Below are positions 35,083 through 48,362 of a stretch of DNA of 64,000 nucleotides, piece after piece. How positions within the stretch are numbered: the first letter of the stretch is position 1; every line of letters starts with the position of its first letter. The stretch is taken from the NCBI GenBank assembly GCA_963854735.1, contig OY978106.1, forward strand, positions 496,001 through 560,000, read 5' to 3'. The notes beneath the pieces were generated by a model. It searched no databases. It was given only the letters and a program-made list of their open reading frames with translations, and was not told the origin of the DNA. Origin of the DNA: Marvania coccoides. Taxonomy: Eukaryota > Chlorophyta > Trebouxiophyceae > Chlorellales > Chlorellaceae. The position numbers were made by a program, and so were the translations under genes.

Positions 35083-38000
35083 TTATTCCGCCGCCGCCCC
35101 CGCTGCTACCTCGTTTAAAAACTGCCCCAGCGCCGCGTTTACCTGCTCTGGCACCTCATCATGGGGGCAGTGACCCGCATCCAGCAGCACCACCCGCGCA
35201 TTGCCGCACAGCCGGTCCAGCTCCTTTGCCCGGCCCACCGCATCATTCAACGGGTCTTTAGCCCCCTGCAGCACCAACGTTGGGCCCCCAAACGCCTGGC
35301 TCACCAGCCAGTTAATCGCACGCGGCTTTGGCCTGCAAAGAAACAAAAGTTTTTTTTTTTTTGTATCGAAAATTTCAAAGGTTGCAATGAACAGAATTCG
35401 TCCAAAAAAAAAGAAATGGCGTGTCTTACAGGTAAAACACGCTTCGAAAGACGCCAAGGGCGCCTGGGTCAGCGGAGGCACGGGCAATTTCCCGCCCCAG
35501 CCAGTCATCCGCCCTGGCGGGCGTCACAGGGTACACCCGGCGCAGCTGCCGGGTGACGTCCCCCTGAAGGAACGCAAAGAGCGCTCTGCTGACCCCTTCA
35601 ACGATAAACAACGGCGGAGAGGGAGACAGGGGTGGCACCTCTGGCGGGGAGTAGCCTTCGATGATGGGTCCAGCTGAATTTACGAGCACTAGGCCTGCCA
35701 CCGCCCCAGGAACGTCAGCAGCGAGCGAGGTGGCGATGAAGCCCCCAATGGAGTTGCCTGCTGCCACAACCGGCCGCTGCACGACCTCCAGCACGAAGTC
35801 TGCGAGGAAGTCGCGCCACAGGTCCTGCCCGTACGGCATTGCAGGTTTCTGCAGAGAGAAAAAACAAATGATAAGAGAGATCGAGTGAGTAAGAAAGGCA
35901 GGCGCGTGAAGATGTTTGATACGCATTATTGCTGCGGAAAATGGTATTGGTAAACAAGAAAGCTCTGAAATTTGCAGAAGAAGTAAAAGAAGGGGAACGC
36001 AAAATGTCACCTCGGCTCGGCCATAGCCAGGCAGGGTAGGAGCGTACACAGTGAAGCCTTGCTGCGCCAGCGCAGCCACATTGTCGCGCCAGTGCTCGCC
36101 GAAGGCGCCAAAGCCGTGCACCAGCAGAACTGCCGGTGCTCCTTTAAGTTCCTTCGATTTTGGCGGTCTGGCGACTAGGTATTCTGTCAGCAATCCCCTC
36201 CATCGCAAGTGCTGCAAGGTGGCGCCCCTATGCACCACCACGCCCTCCCGAGAGCGCGCCAGCCCCGCGTGGAAGTCTCCAGCCTCCGCGGCAGCTGCAG
36301 CCGTCACCGCCTTTTTCCGGCGCTGCTGCAGCACGCAGGCGGCGCCGCTGGAGGTCACCAGCCATGCCAGCTTGCCCAGGAGTCCCGCAGGGGGGTCCTC
36401 TATGGTCCCGCCCCTGTGCATGATCGCCACAGCTTCCGAGTAGATTCTCCGTCGAGAAATCACTCCTAAAGCAAGTGCACGGTTGAACAGCGCAGGGAAG
36501 CAGCCGTCCTTGGCCGCAGGCACGTCAAACTTGGCGATGGACTGCCCAAGGCGCCACTGCCACTCGGCCCCGCCGCCGTCTGCTGCGGTTTCTAGGTGGC
36601 AGAGGTACGCGTTAAGGGCGTTCATAACCTTCCCCTCTCCTGCTGCCAGCTCTGCGGCCAGCTCTGCGTCCCAGTTGGCACCGGTTCCTTCAGCGATGAG
36701 CACGTTTTCCACTGCGGCAATCTCGTCAGAAGCGCAGGGCCTGCGATTGAAATAAAAAATAAAAATACGAGGTGTTGTAAAATAGAATAACTACAAATTT
36801 CCTTTAAATCATGGTAATTTTTGCCAGCAGGCAATTATGATTTCCTTAAAAAACTGACCTTTCAGTGGCGCCCTCAATTAAATCATCAGCCGCTCGAATG
36901 GCCCGCAGCGTGGGGCTCTGCTTGGCCGCCTCTTCGTCGCTGCTAGACCCTGACGCCACGCCCTTCAGAGCAGTGGCAATCTCCGCAGCAGCATCAGCAT
37001 CCGATGACGCATTGCCGTCGTCGCTCGCCAAAGCATCAGCCGTTGCTGTGGGGCAGAGGGTGTTTCCATGCCGGCTGAAGGCCGCCACAGCAAGCGCGGG
37101 GTCCAGAGTGGCCTGTCGGGCAGCGAGCGCCGCTCTCAACAGCTCTCCCGATGGTGGAAGCTGCCCTAGAAGCGGCTCTGCTGCAGCAGGAATGGCTGGG
37201 AGAGAAGGAGGGCAATCCAGAGGGGCTGCAGGGGCTTTTCTGCCCGCTTTCCAGGCCTTGAAGTTGTCCTCGGCGTAGCTGGAGAAGAGAGGCGAGGTCC
37301 ACAGCAGAAAGGCATCGTCCTCATCGCTGCTGCTGCTAGTGCCTTTTATAGAGAATATTTTTTCAGCGGCTGTGGCAGTTGCTAACCTCCACTGGGATTC
37401 GAGCTCCTCCTCCGCGATGACGCTGGTGGCGCCCAGGGTTTGCGCCAGCTTGGGGAGCTCCTCTTCCCAGGGTCCCGTAGAGATTACGAGATCAGAGCCC
37501 AGATTGCGCAAAGCGGTACGGAGCGACAACACCGCATCAGACAATGCTGCAAAGAATAAGGAAGGGATTAAATGTTAATTTACTAGAATCAGTCACCATT
37601 GAGAACGTCTCAAGCTGTATAAGACAAATAAAAAGCATTTAGAAAAAAACCAGACCAATGCTCGGAGCGTCGAGTCATTTCCATCAATGTATAATGCAGA
37701 AAATTCCAACCCACTCACAAGTTGCGGAGGACTTGGAGTGGCATAGCTGGTAGTAGTGCCTGGGGTCGAAGCAGAAGAAAGGAACGACGGCGTCGCTGCG
37801 GCGGAGAGCCTCGTGCAGGCCGGGGTGGTCGTCGGTGCGCAAATCGTGTTTGAACCACAAGATCACTGGGGCAGAAGGCTTGGTACTGAAGAGTTTAACA
37901 ATGCGACAGAATTAGGCGTCGGATGGATATAAATTGGAGTTTCAGCAGCAATGAATGGCTCACGTTGTTGCCTCAGCCGCTGCCGCTGCTGCAGTTGTCA

Positions 38001-38172
38001 CTGGGGCTCGCTTCGTCCATCGCGTTGTTTTGGTTGATTTGAGTTTTGATGCGCGGCGCAAAAACTGTGTCTTTGGGGCAATCAGCTGGAGAGGAAGAGG
38101 TAATGTGCGAGTGATGCCAAGAAGAGTGGGCACTTCCACTCGCGGCCCTCTCAGGCGCCCGATCGTGATCAT
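35083..38172 (-). CDS. photolyase N-terminal domain fused to alpha/beta hydrolase
   Basis: complement(join(35083..35332,35430..35848,36011..36740,36859..37546,37719..37885,37964..38172)), 820 aa, all six exons in phase. Residues ~72-200 match the alpha/beta (antenna) domain of photolyase/cryptochromes: VILWFKHDLRTDDHPGLHEA and LSLRTALRNLGSDLVISTGP. The FAD-binding helical domain is absent. Residues ~555-820 are an alpha/beta hydrolase: LLVHGFGAFGEHWRDN (oxyanion), GNSIGG (nucleophile Ser), LQGAKDPLND (Asp) and DAGHCPHDE (His), so the triad is intact. Arabidopsis has a protein of this fused type (At4g25290). The N-terminal ~70 residues are basic and Ser/Thr/Ala-rich, probably a plastid transit peptide. 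DNA repair is unlikely without the flavin domain; esterase or lipase-like activity is likelier. Confidence 0.88.
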
Positions 38173-38339
38173 TTGCGTGTTCCCCACCTGTCGAAGGATA
38201 TGTTTATTATTATTTTATATTATTTTATTATTTTATTGTGGTGATGGGTGCCAGCTGGCACAAATTGACTGGTAACCACCTAAAGCAGACACCTCCCGTC
38301 ACCATTATAAAATTTTAATAGCGAAACACACAACGCAAT
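38173..38339. promoter_or_regulatory. bidirectional promoter region
   Basis: Only 167 bp separate the start codons of the photolyase-like/hydrolase gene (-) and the E2 gene (+). The interval is T/A-rich (TTATTATTTTATATTATTTTATT) and must hold both promoters. Confidence 0.5.
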
Positions 38340-39965
38340 ATGCTTCGTCAAGGACCTGCAAAGCTTGGGGGAGTCGTCGCCAGTTTGTTGCGGCTTGAAA
38401 TCGAAGGCCTCTCTTCCCTCCCGGCAAGCAGCGCACGCAGACTTTCGTCTTCATTCGCATGCTTTGCTGCCGCCACTACAGCTCCAGCTGGTTTTTGTGC
38501 TCAACACGGCTGGTCCCTCAGATCGTTCACTTCTACAGCTGCAGCTTCTCCAGGCGCTTCTCCAGGCGCTGTGAAGGAGTTCAGGTACGCTCACGCTCAA
38601 TATATTCCACAGCAAGAGAAGTAGCGTTTCATCTCAACAAAACACTTTCTTTTTCAAAAACTCCTCTTTTGTTGGTCTGGGTAATTTCGATCACACTTGC
38701 CACGCTTGACACATGCTCCCCCACCTGCCCCGGACCCAGCCACAGAAATTGGCTAAATCTATGTTTCCTCACACTTTCCATAGGGGCGTTTTATTGCCCC
38801 TCAAGTCATCCCCTTTGGGGCCTTTGTTTTTTTTTGGTTTTTTCGACTGCATGCAAAACCGTCCCCCGCTTGCTTCCCTTCGCAGACTAGCTCAGACCGG
38901 CGAGGGCATCCTAGAGTGCGAGCTGCTGCAGTGGTACGTCGCAGAGGGCGATGCCATAGAGGAATTCGGTCGGGTGTGTGAGGTGCAGTCCGATAAAGCG
39001 ACCATCGAAATCACGAGCCCTTTTTCCGGCACAATCCACCGCCTGTGCCACTCCCCAGGCGACACCGTGCCCGTGGGGGGCGTCCTCGCTGAAATTCTCG
39101 CGCCCCCCTCCTCCTATGCATTGAACGCTCCCGGCGAGGCAGAAGCGCCGTTGAGCCCTACCGCTGCCCCATCACAAATTAACAGAGGAAAAAACGCCGT
39201 CAAGACCTCTCCCGCGACCAGGCTGCTGGCCAAGGAGCTGGGTATTAATCTCGAGACTGTGACGGCCTCCGGCTCCAGCGGGCGAGTCACCAGGGGGGAC
39301 GTGATGGCCTTTGCAGACAGCCAACGACCACCAACAACCGACGACAGCCCTCCAACTGCTCCCTCCACCGCCACTGCAGCTGCCGGCCCCACTACGTATC
39401 CACCACTCTCCGAAACTGTGGCGAAAGCCTCAGTTGCTGCTGCTGCTGCTGCTTCGGAGCCTATTCTTATTCCGCTGCGCGGGTACCGCAAGGCGATGCT
39501 GAAGTCTATGACCGCTGCCGGCCAGATCCCGCACTTTCACTACTGCGAAGAGGTCCTGGCAGATACTCTGGTGGACCTGCGAGCCCGCCTGCAGGGCTCC
39601 TCCTCTTTGAATGGCGCGAAACTGACGTTTTTGCCGTTTTTCATTAAAGCAGCGGCGGTGGCGCTAGCAGAGTACCCCACCCTCAACTCCAGCCTGGCCC
39701 CTGCAGGAGACGCGCTGCTGCAGCACTCCCTCATCAATATCGGCATCGCTGTGGCCACTCCTCTGGGCCTGGTGGTGCCCAACGTAAAAGACGTTGCCAG
39801 CCGCAGCATCGCGGCAATAGCGCAAGAGCTGGCGCGCCTGCAGGCAGCGGCCATGGCCAATCAGCTACGTCCTGATGATCTAGGGGGGGCTACGTTTACT
39901 GTGAGCAATATTGGCACGGTGGGGGGCACGTATGCCACGCCCCTTGTCAATCCACCCGAGGCGAG

Positions 39966-39997
<32 letters not shown>

Positions 39998-40296
39998 CAT
40001 CTATTTCCCCTTTTATTTTCCCTACATTTCATCGTGCGCATTCATTTCATTTCGCTACAAGTGTTTACTAGTCTTCTCTAGTTTTATTTCTTCAGGTGGC
40101 CATCATGGCGCTCGGGAAAATCCAGCGGCTGCCTCGATTCGCCGCCGACGGGGCCAGCGTGGTTCCCGCGCACGTTCTCAACATCAGCCTTGGTGCAGAC
40201 CATCGCGTGGTGGACGGCGCAGCGCTGGCGGGCTTCGCTCGCACCCTGAAGACGCTGGTGGAGGACCCGGCGAAATTGCTGCTGCAGCTGCGGTGA
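38340..40296 (+). CDS. DBT: branched-chain 2-oxoacid dehydrogenase E2, dihydrolipoyl transacylase
   Basis: join(38340..38584,38886..39960,40096..40296), 506 aa. Core of the mitochondrial complex that degrades Leu, Ile and Val 2-oxoacids. Residues 1-75 are a mitochondrial presequence (RRLSSSFACFAAATTAP). Lipoyl domain about 85-160, with lipoylated Lys in EVQSDKATIEI; peripheral subunit-binding domain TRLLAKELGINLETVTASG and SSGRVTRGDV; inner-core catalytic domain from about 240 to the end with HRVVDGA (His and Asp of the active site). A Pro/Ala/Thr linker joins the domains. The N-terminal QTGEGILECELLQWYVAEGD identifies BCKDH rather than PDH E2. The last intron must use a GC donor: NPPE|VAIMALG is restored only by GAG|GCGAGT, followed by 27 T. 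Confidence 0.95.
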
Positions 40297-40640
40297 TTTT
40301 TTTGTAGTTCATTTGTGGGGGGTGGTGTGTGTGTGTGGGGGGGGGGTGCCTAGCGAGATTTTCCCCGTCATATGTACAAATGGAAGATTTGTGTAAAATA
40401 CGATGGAAGAAAGAAGCGAAATTTTTTAATTTTGCACTGTCGTTACAACTGAGGTGTAAACTATTATCTTCATGTATATCTTACAAATATAACATGATTG
40501 TAAAACCAGTGTCGTAAATATGCAACGCATCAGTTCTGAAGAATATATAGCGAAATTGAATGGCAGCTTTGACCGGCATGACAGCTTTGGCCGGCATCGC
40601 CCCATGTAATTTTAATTTATCTTACTTATTTCAACTTGAT
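40297..40640. other. convergent 3' region
   Basis: 344 bp between convergent genes, starting with GT- and G-rich runs (40319-40346). No gene seen. Confidence 0.5.
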
Positions 40641-42040
40641 TTAATCGTCGCCATTGGTGGCATTTATCAGCTCCTCCACCAGCTCCCTCTCCCTGCCCCT
40701 CCACTGACTGTCGTTCACCAGCTCTCGCCGCACAAACAGTGCATCAGCCCCAGCAAGCCTGGCCGCCGCCGCCTCTCTCACACTCTTCACGCCAGTCAAC
40801 GACACCGCGCCAAAGGGGAGTTCCCCCAGCAGCCCCTTGGCCACGTCGCTGCCGAACCCAGCGATGCTCACGCTGAGACCCACGCTTAAATTGAGGCCAT
40901 AGAAAGGAACGCCCGTTTGCTCCATGGCGCGCAGCTCTGCCAAATTAACGATTTCCACGGGGCAATCCAGACCTGCGGTTGATTATTTAAGAAGAGGGGG
41001 TTACATTTGAGCGATGTTTGTGCCGTGGTGATACTTGCATGGAGCGATCCAGAGAGCAAAAAAGATATGCCGATTTTTCTTCTTCCTCTCGATTTACCTA
41101 GCGCTGCCGCAAAGCTGCTCATCACTGGGGCTCCTCTGCCGCTGACGGATGCCACCACACCCACGATTCCAGCGCACCCTGATTCTTTCGCATCCACCAC
41201 CTGAGAGAGGGAAAAAATGCACCAAATGTTTTTTTACTGTCTTTCCGAATACAGCTAGAAAAAAAGGCGTCTTTGATAGACCAATTATAAGTAGCACAGT
41301 AATAATTTTAGCGTATTCTTCACGTGAATATAAAGCTTTTTCTTACCTGCAGCGGGTGTAGGTACCAGTCCCGCCTCAAAACCGGGATTTTCCCTGCCGT
41401 GGCTCTCAGCACCGCAAACAGGTCCGACAGGCCCTCCGGGGTGTCGTCTGAGTCAGTGGGCACCGCCAGCGCGTCTGCCCCGCCTTCCACGAGGCGGGCG
41501 GCGAGCTCGGCTTGGCTTTGGGGGGTCACCGGCTCGCCTGGTGGTCGAGCGACCTCAAAAACCAACACAGGGCGGCCGGTGGGCACGGTGTCCTATAAAA
41601 GTAGCCCCAATATATTTAATTTCAATGGGAAAAAAATATTGAAAAACATTCAGCGAAAATATAAGTTATTAAAAAGGGGCTTACCGCTATAAGCCTGGCC
41701 AGCCTGTAGGGATCTCCGCACGGATTTTCTGTGGCCGACTGCAGGCGCTCCTCGAGACCGTCTGTTCCCAGTTCGTCCAGCTGCTCGGCCAGCTGGCGCT
41801 GCTTTCGCCTGCAATGAGAGCGGAAGAGGCGGCGGTGAACTCAATAATGGACCCTTACAGCAATTGATGAAGGCAGTCAACTCACTTTATAATGGCGGCG
41901 AGACGAGACGTCCCCGAGCTTGCTCCTCCATCAGAAGGCTGCTGCTCTGCTCTGAGTTTGACTGGGTGGCGAGATGATCGAGTGCGAAGGCATGGCCGAG
42001 ATGATGGCGCTCTCAATGGGTTGATCACGTGGCTATGCAT
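40641..42040 (-). CDS. indole-3-glycerol-phosphate synthase-like protein, catalytic residues altered
   Basis: complement(join(40641..40972,41098..41200,41347..41592,41685..41808,41886..42040)), 319 aa. TIM-barrel of the IGPS family (tryptophan pathway step), with recognisable segments PTGRPVLVFEVARPP, IPVLRRDWYLHPLQ, VEIVNLAEL, YGLNLSV and AGADALFVRRELV. Compared with the standard motifs EIKRxSPS, LRKDF and SESGI, the catalytic Lys of the first is Ala, that of the second is Arg, and the third is altered to SLTGV. Synthase activity is therefore doubtful. Plants have a second IGPS-like protein of this type besides the real enzyme. Residues 1-35 (Arg/Ser-rich) look like a transit peptide. Head-to-head with the SNAPC5-like gene. 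Confidence 0.8.
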
Positions 42041-42253
42041 TTTATAAAACTATATTTTAAATGGAATAAGAAGCTAGCGAGGAGGGATTGGTTTCGAAAG
42101 GAAAAGCCACCTTACTTGAATCCCATCGGCGGCCAATCCCTCTATATTTCTTTAATGTTCGCAATTAAAAAATCACAGATCGCCTTGATTAACATGTTAT
42201 ATAGTGTTCATGGCGTAGCATGAAGAAATTTAAGTGATCACTCAGTTTTGAAC
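42041..42253. promoter_or_regulatory. bidirectional promoter region
   Basis: 213 bp between start codons of the IGPS-like (-) and SNAPC5-like (+) genes. Confidence 0.45.
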
Positions 42254-42744
42254 ATGGCTGCGTCCAAGAAGCTTGGAGACTTGAAAGTCAAGGTATTGCG
42301 ATTTTTTTGCTATTTTTGGGGCTGCGCATTCAGCCTTCTCACCCGTTATCGTTTCGAAAAAACTCGCAGGACATCGAGGCAGCTTTAGATGTGGAAGACG
42401 CAGCGCTGGGGCAGATCCACCGCGCCGTGTCCAAGCAGATCAACCGGCTGCAAGTGGAGGAGCGCATGATGGCGCTGCTGCTGGAGAAACTCAAGCGTGA
42501 GCAAGCTGGAGATGGCTGCGATACCGAGGCGCCTCAACAACAGCAGCAGCAGGAGCAGCAGCAGCAGCGAGAAGGGCAGGAGGGAGCAGCGGAAATGGAG
42601 GACAGTGGAGCGGAAGAAGAGGGACCTTCAGCGATGGAGATATCTCAAGGCGGCGACAGTAACGGCGGCGGCAGAGAGCTGACTGCAGCTCAAACGGAGC
42701 GGCGGCAAGTGTTGAAAGCGTTAAAACCCAGTTCCAGGAGGTAA
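42254..42744 (+). CDS. small coiled-coil protein, SNAPC5-like
   Basis: join(42254..42292,42370..42744), 137 aa. The segment AALGQIHRAVSKQINRLQVEE (reading the ALGQ.. part as LGQIHRAVSKQINRLQ and then VEERMMALLLEKL) has the heptad pattern and LxxxxxQLNRLKVEE core of SNAPC5/SNAP19, the small subunit of the snRNA-activating protein complex that helps RNA polymerase II and III transcribe snRNA genes. The rest is Gln-rich and acidic, as in the human protein. Any short coiled coil could look similar, so the name is tentative. It would act in the nucleus. Confidence 0.5.
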
Positions 42745-43237
42745 TTAGAAGGAGGTGCGAAGTGCAAATCATTGTGTATAATATAATAATAATAAATCAA
42801 ATGAGCTGTGATGCCTAAATAAATCACTTAATCTTATCCGAATTCGGCTGTGCCGCCGCCCATCCTACCCATTCCCGTTAAAAGCGAGGGATGGTTGCTG
42901 TGCGTGCTCTGGTCGCAGCTGCATGTTGACACACAGAAACTTCTGAGCTCTACATTTCTTTCTTTAATCCAATAATTATGGTGTTCCCGTCATGACAATG
43001 ATTGACACACCGACTGTTTTTTCATTGCTCTCGTCCAGGCCTGGAGGCGGCACTGGGCCACTTGTCGACCGAAATATAATAAGTGGGGAAAACAGACAGA
43101 GCTGTATTTTTTCATATGCCCAGTGGTAGAATACCCCGAGGGTTATCAGCGTGTGTGGCCTTTTTGTGCATATAAATAAAAAAAATACAGGGGTACGGTT
43201 TGAAAAGAAATGATGATGTCTTGTGTACTTGTTGAAG
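42745..43237. other. convergent intergenic, no gene seen
   Basis: 493 bp between convergent genes. Nothing recognised. Confidence 0.5.
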
Positions 43238-44438
<1,201 letters not shown>

Positions 44439-47400
44439 ATGTCACAACTAAAATCCATAGACCGGTCAGCGACCTTTAGCTTCTGTCACAATGCTCCGTT
44501 TATGGCAGCAGGGAGCGTGGCTGGCGCCATCGATCTCAGTTTCAGCACATCGTCGCAGCTGGAGGTGCGTGCCCGTCGAAATCTTCGTTCATTTGGCCAA
44601 CTTGAGTCCATATTTTCGATGGCATGGGGGCTGTTCACCCTCAATCACCCACCACATGGCCACCACACACATGTTTCCATTATTCCCCCCTCTCATGCTC
44701 ACCTGCTGACACCAATGATCGTGTCCTCCTCCCTGCAGATCTTCTCCCTCGACTTTGGCAGCCCAGATCGCGACTTGAAACTCGCTGGAGCCGCTGTTCA
44801 GGCCCCAGAGCGCTTTGCCCGTCTAGCATGGGGGGCCCCAGGCGCCGATCGCGCCACTTACCCGGTATGATCATCTCGATCATCCCCCACTTCTCCTCGA
44901 TTCCACCCCCTTCTCACCCTGGTTTCCTCCTCTCTGCAGTACGGCCTCCTTGCGGGCGGCCTCTCCGACGGTTCAGTGTGCATTTGGAACCCCGCCCGCA
45001 TCATTGGCGCCTCTAAGGGCTCCGATGCCCGTGGCACGATGCTGTGCCGCCTGCAGAAGCACCAGGGCGCGGTCAGGGGGTTGGAGTTCAACCCTTTCAG
45101 CCCCAACCTCCTCGCCTCTGGCGCCTCCGATGGGGAACTTTGCATTTGGGACGTGGGCAACCCAGCACAGCCCTCCCTTTACCCGGCCATGCAAGGGGCC
45201 GGCGCCACCGCCTCCCAAGACATCACCTGCCTCGCCTGGAACCGCAAGGTGCAGCACATCATGGGCACCGCCTTCTCGGGTGGCACTGTGGTCGTTTGGG
45301 ATCTCAAAAAGCAGAAGCCGGTCATTTCTTTCAAGGATCCCGCCCGCCGCCGCTACTCTGCAGTGACCTGGAATCCTGAGGTGGCCACGCAGCTGGTGGT
45401 GGCGTCGGACGACGACGCCTCCCCCGCGCTGCAGCTGTGGGACCTGCGCAACTCCGTTTCTCCGCTTATGGAGCTGCACGGCCACACAAAGGGCGTCCTG
45501 TCGTTGTCATGGTGTCCCCAAGACGCTGCGTTCCTTCTTTCTTCCGGAAAGGACGGTCGCACGATCGTATGGGACGTTCCCTCTGGCCAGATGCACTCTG
45601 AGCTACCGCCCGGTCCCAACTGGAAGTTTGACGTGCAATTTGCACCGGGGCAGCGGGCGGCCGGCGTTTTTGGCGGCGCCACGTTTGAAGGCAAGCTCAC
45701 GCTGCACTCGATGGGCGCGTGCCACCCCCCGGCGGCAGACGAGTCGGGGTACGCCCCTCCACACAGCGCCAAGCCGCCTGCGTGGCTGCGGCGGCCGGCA
45801 GGAGCCACCTTTGGGTTTGGCGGGAAATTGGTGAAATTTGTGAACTCGAAGCGGCAGCTGCCGACAGGGGAGGTGGCGGAGACGGCCACAATGGTGGTGC
45901 AGCAGGTGGTGGTGGAGGCGTCCACGCCGGAGATATCTCCGGAGCTGGAGGCGGTGATTCGGAGCGCAGACCGCAATGCGCTTCGCGCTCTGTGCGAGAC
46001 CCGCGCGGGCGCCGCCGCCTCCGCGCAGGAGGCCGAGACCTGGGCCTTCCTGCAGACTCACTATGAGGCCGACGGCCGTGCGCACTTGCTGGAAAGGCTA
46101 GGCATGGCAGATGCGCTGGCGAAACCGCCGCCGCCGGCTGAGGAAGAAGCGCCGGCAGAGGGCGGGGAAGCTGCTGCTGCTGCTGCAGCTGCTTCTTTGG
46201 CGGGGCTGTCGCTGGAGCAGGCGGCGCAGGCGCAGGCGTTGCAGCTTCTGAGCAACCCCGCAGACGATGGCTCAGCGTTCTTTGCGCAGTCCCCCGTGGA
46301 CGGCGACGCCTTTTTCAACAACCTCAACACCCCCCGCGAAGGCGCGCTCTCCCCCACGAAGCCAGAGGGCGGTGCAGCTGCAGCGGCGGCAGCTGCCGCT
46401 GCTGTGACGTCACCGGCGGCCCCTAAGAGCCCTGCGGCGCGGGCCATCCAAGATGGGGTGCCTGGGGAAGGCGAGGATGAGATTCACGCGTGCCTGCTGG
46501 TTGGCAACTACGACGGCGCGGTTGAAGCCTGTTTAAAGGCGGGCCGGCACGCTGACGCGCTGGTGGCGGCTTCTCTCATCGGCGGGGAGCAGTGGGAGCG
46601 CGCGCGGCGGGAGTACATGTTTGCGCACCCCCGCCCGTACATGCGGGTGGTGCACGCGGCGCTGAGCGGCGACTGGGCGGGTTTTGTGGCGGCTCGGCCG
46701 GCTGCCGCTTGGCGGCAAACTCTGGCGGCGCTGCTGACCACCGCGCCGTACGACCAGTTCGAGACGCTGGTGGCGGCGCTTGCGAACAAGCTGGCGGCGG
46801 CTGGGGCCGCGCACGCTGCTACATTGTGCCATGTTTGTGCGGGAGACGTTGAGGGAGCAGTGAGGCTGTGGTCGCGGACTGCAGGCGCAGACGCGTCCGC
46901 CGAGGTGAAGGCAGCGGTGATGGAGAAGGCGGTGGTGCTGGGGATGGGCGTGGATCGCGCTGGCTCGAGCTCAGCGCTGGGAGACCTGCTGGCGCGGCAT
47001 TCGGAGGCGTTGGCCGCAAACGGCCGCCTTGCAGCGGCCTACGACCTTCTGTCGCTGGTTCCTGGAGACGGTTCCACCGCAGGCACCGCTGCGGTGCTGA
47101 GGGATCGGCTGTACCGCAGCGGAGGCGTGCCGCAAGCGGCCGCCCCCGCCCCCCCGCCGTTTCCTTTCTCCCAAGAAGCCGCCGTGCCTTCTACCGCCGC
47201 AGTCGCGCCGATGTCCGCAGGGCCTACAAGTGGTTGGGGTTCTGTTGCAGGCTTCCAGCAGCAGCAGCCTGTCAGCAGCGGGGGCTACGGCAGCTACACT
47301 GCGCCCCCGCCAACATCTTACCAGCAGCAGCAGCTGTCGCCCAAGATGCCTGCAGTCAACGGCTACGGCAGCGGTGCCTATGGCGCGCCCCCGCCGCCTA

Positions 47401-48362
47401 CCACCTTCCAGCCCGCCGCTGCCCCACCGCCGCTGCAGTCGCAGCCCTCTCTGTCCGCTCCAGTAGTGTTCCAGCCTGTGGCGCCAGGCTACGGCGGCAT
47501 GCCGCCCCCTCCCCCCACCGCCCCTCCCCCTGGACCCCCCACAGGCGGTAGCTACCCCTCCCAGCAGCAGCAGCAATCTCCGCACAGAGCCCCCGCTGCC
47601 CCGGCCCCCATGGTTTACCAGAACGCCCCTGGACCTGCTCCTGCCCCCACAGCGCCAATGGCGAGCCAGTGGTCTGCCGGCAGCGCCGCAATTCCTTCCC
47701 CTCGCACCATGAGCGGCCCACCTATGGGGCAGCAGCCGGCAGTGTTTCAGCCTGCAGCAGCACCCCCCGTGGGCGCCCCCCCCCCGCAGCTCGCTGGCCC
47801 CCCGCCCGCGACCTTCCAGCCCGCTCCGCCGCCTCAGCAGCAGCAGCAGCCCGTGATGCAGATGCAAGCGGCGGCAGCAGCACCGGCTGTATTTCAGCCC
47901 CAGCAGCAGCATGCGATGTACGGCGCAATGACTGGAGGGTTAGCACCCGTAATTGCACCGCCCGCGCCGCCGTCTCCTCCCCCGCCGCCCCGCGGGCCCC
48001 CAGCAGATGTGGCCATTCTCACTGTTGATACCTCCAAAGTAGCGGGGGAGTTGCAGCCAGTGGCTGCCACGCTCAAGGGCCTGTACCAGGCGTGCGAGGC
48101 GGTGGCTGGCGCGAACCCTACTAAACGGAGGGAGCTGGACGACGCTTCCAGGAAGCTGGGGGCGTTACTGTGGCGGTTAAATGAAGGCGAGGTGTCGCCC
48201 AGCGTGACGGGCAAGCTGCAGCAGCTGAGCGCCGCGCTGGACGCTGGGGACTTTGGTGGAGCAGGGCACGTGCAGGTGCAGCTGACGACTGCCGACTGGG
48301 AGGAGTGTTCATCGTGGCTGACGGCGCTGAAACGGTTGATTAAGGTCCGCCAGATGGGTTGA
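44439..48362 (+). CDS. SEC31: COPII coat protein Sec31
   Basis: join(44439..44564,44739..44864,44940..48362), 1224 aa. With Sec13 forms the outer COPII cage on ER exit vesicles. WD40 beta-propeller in residues ~1-330: FSLDFGSPD, LLAGGLSDGSVCIWNP, LLASGASDGELCIWDVGNP, GTAFSGGTVVVWDLKKQKP, QLVVASDDDASPALQLWDL, HGHTKGVLSLSWCP, LSSGKDGRTIVWDVPSG. An alpha-helical ACE1-type region (~500-690) includes AVEACLKAGRHADALVAASL. The region ~770-1110 is Pro/Gln-rich (binds Sec23/Sec24 and stimulates Sar1 GTPase). A short helical C-terminal domain follows. Most of the gene is one 3.4 kb exon. Start at 44439; the in-frame TTG upstream is not used. Confidence 0.95.

Noticed and set aside
46868..47912. Long alternative-frame ORFs of 200-313 codons on both strands
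   Set aside because: Shadows of the GC-rich, Pro/Gln-rich SEC31 exon.
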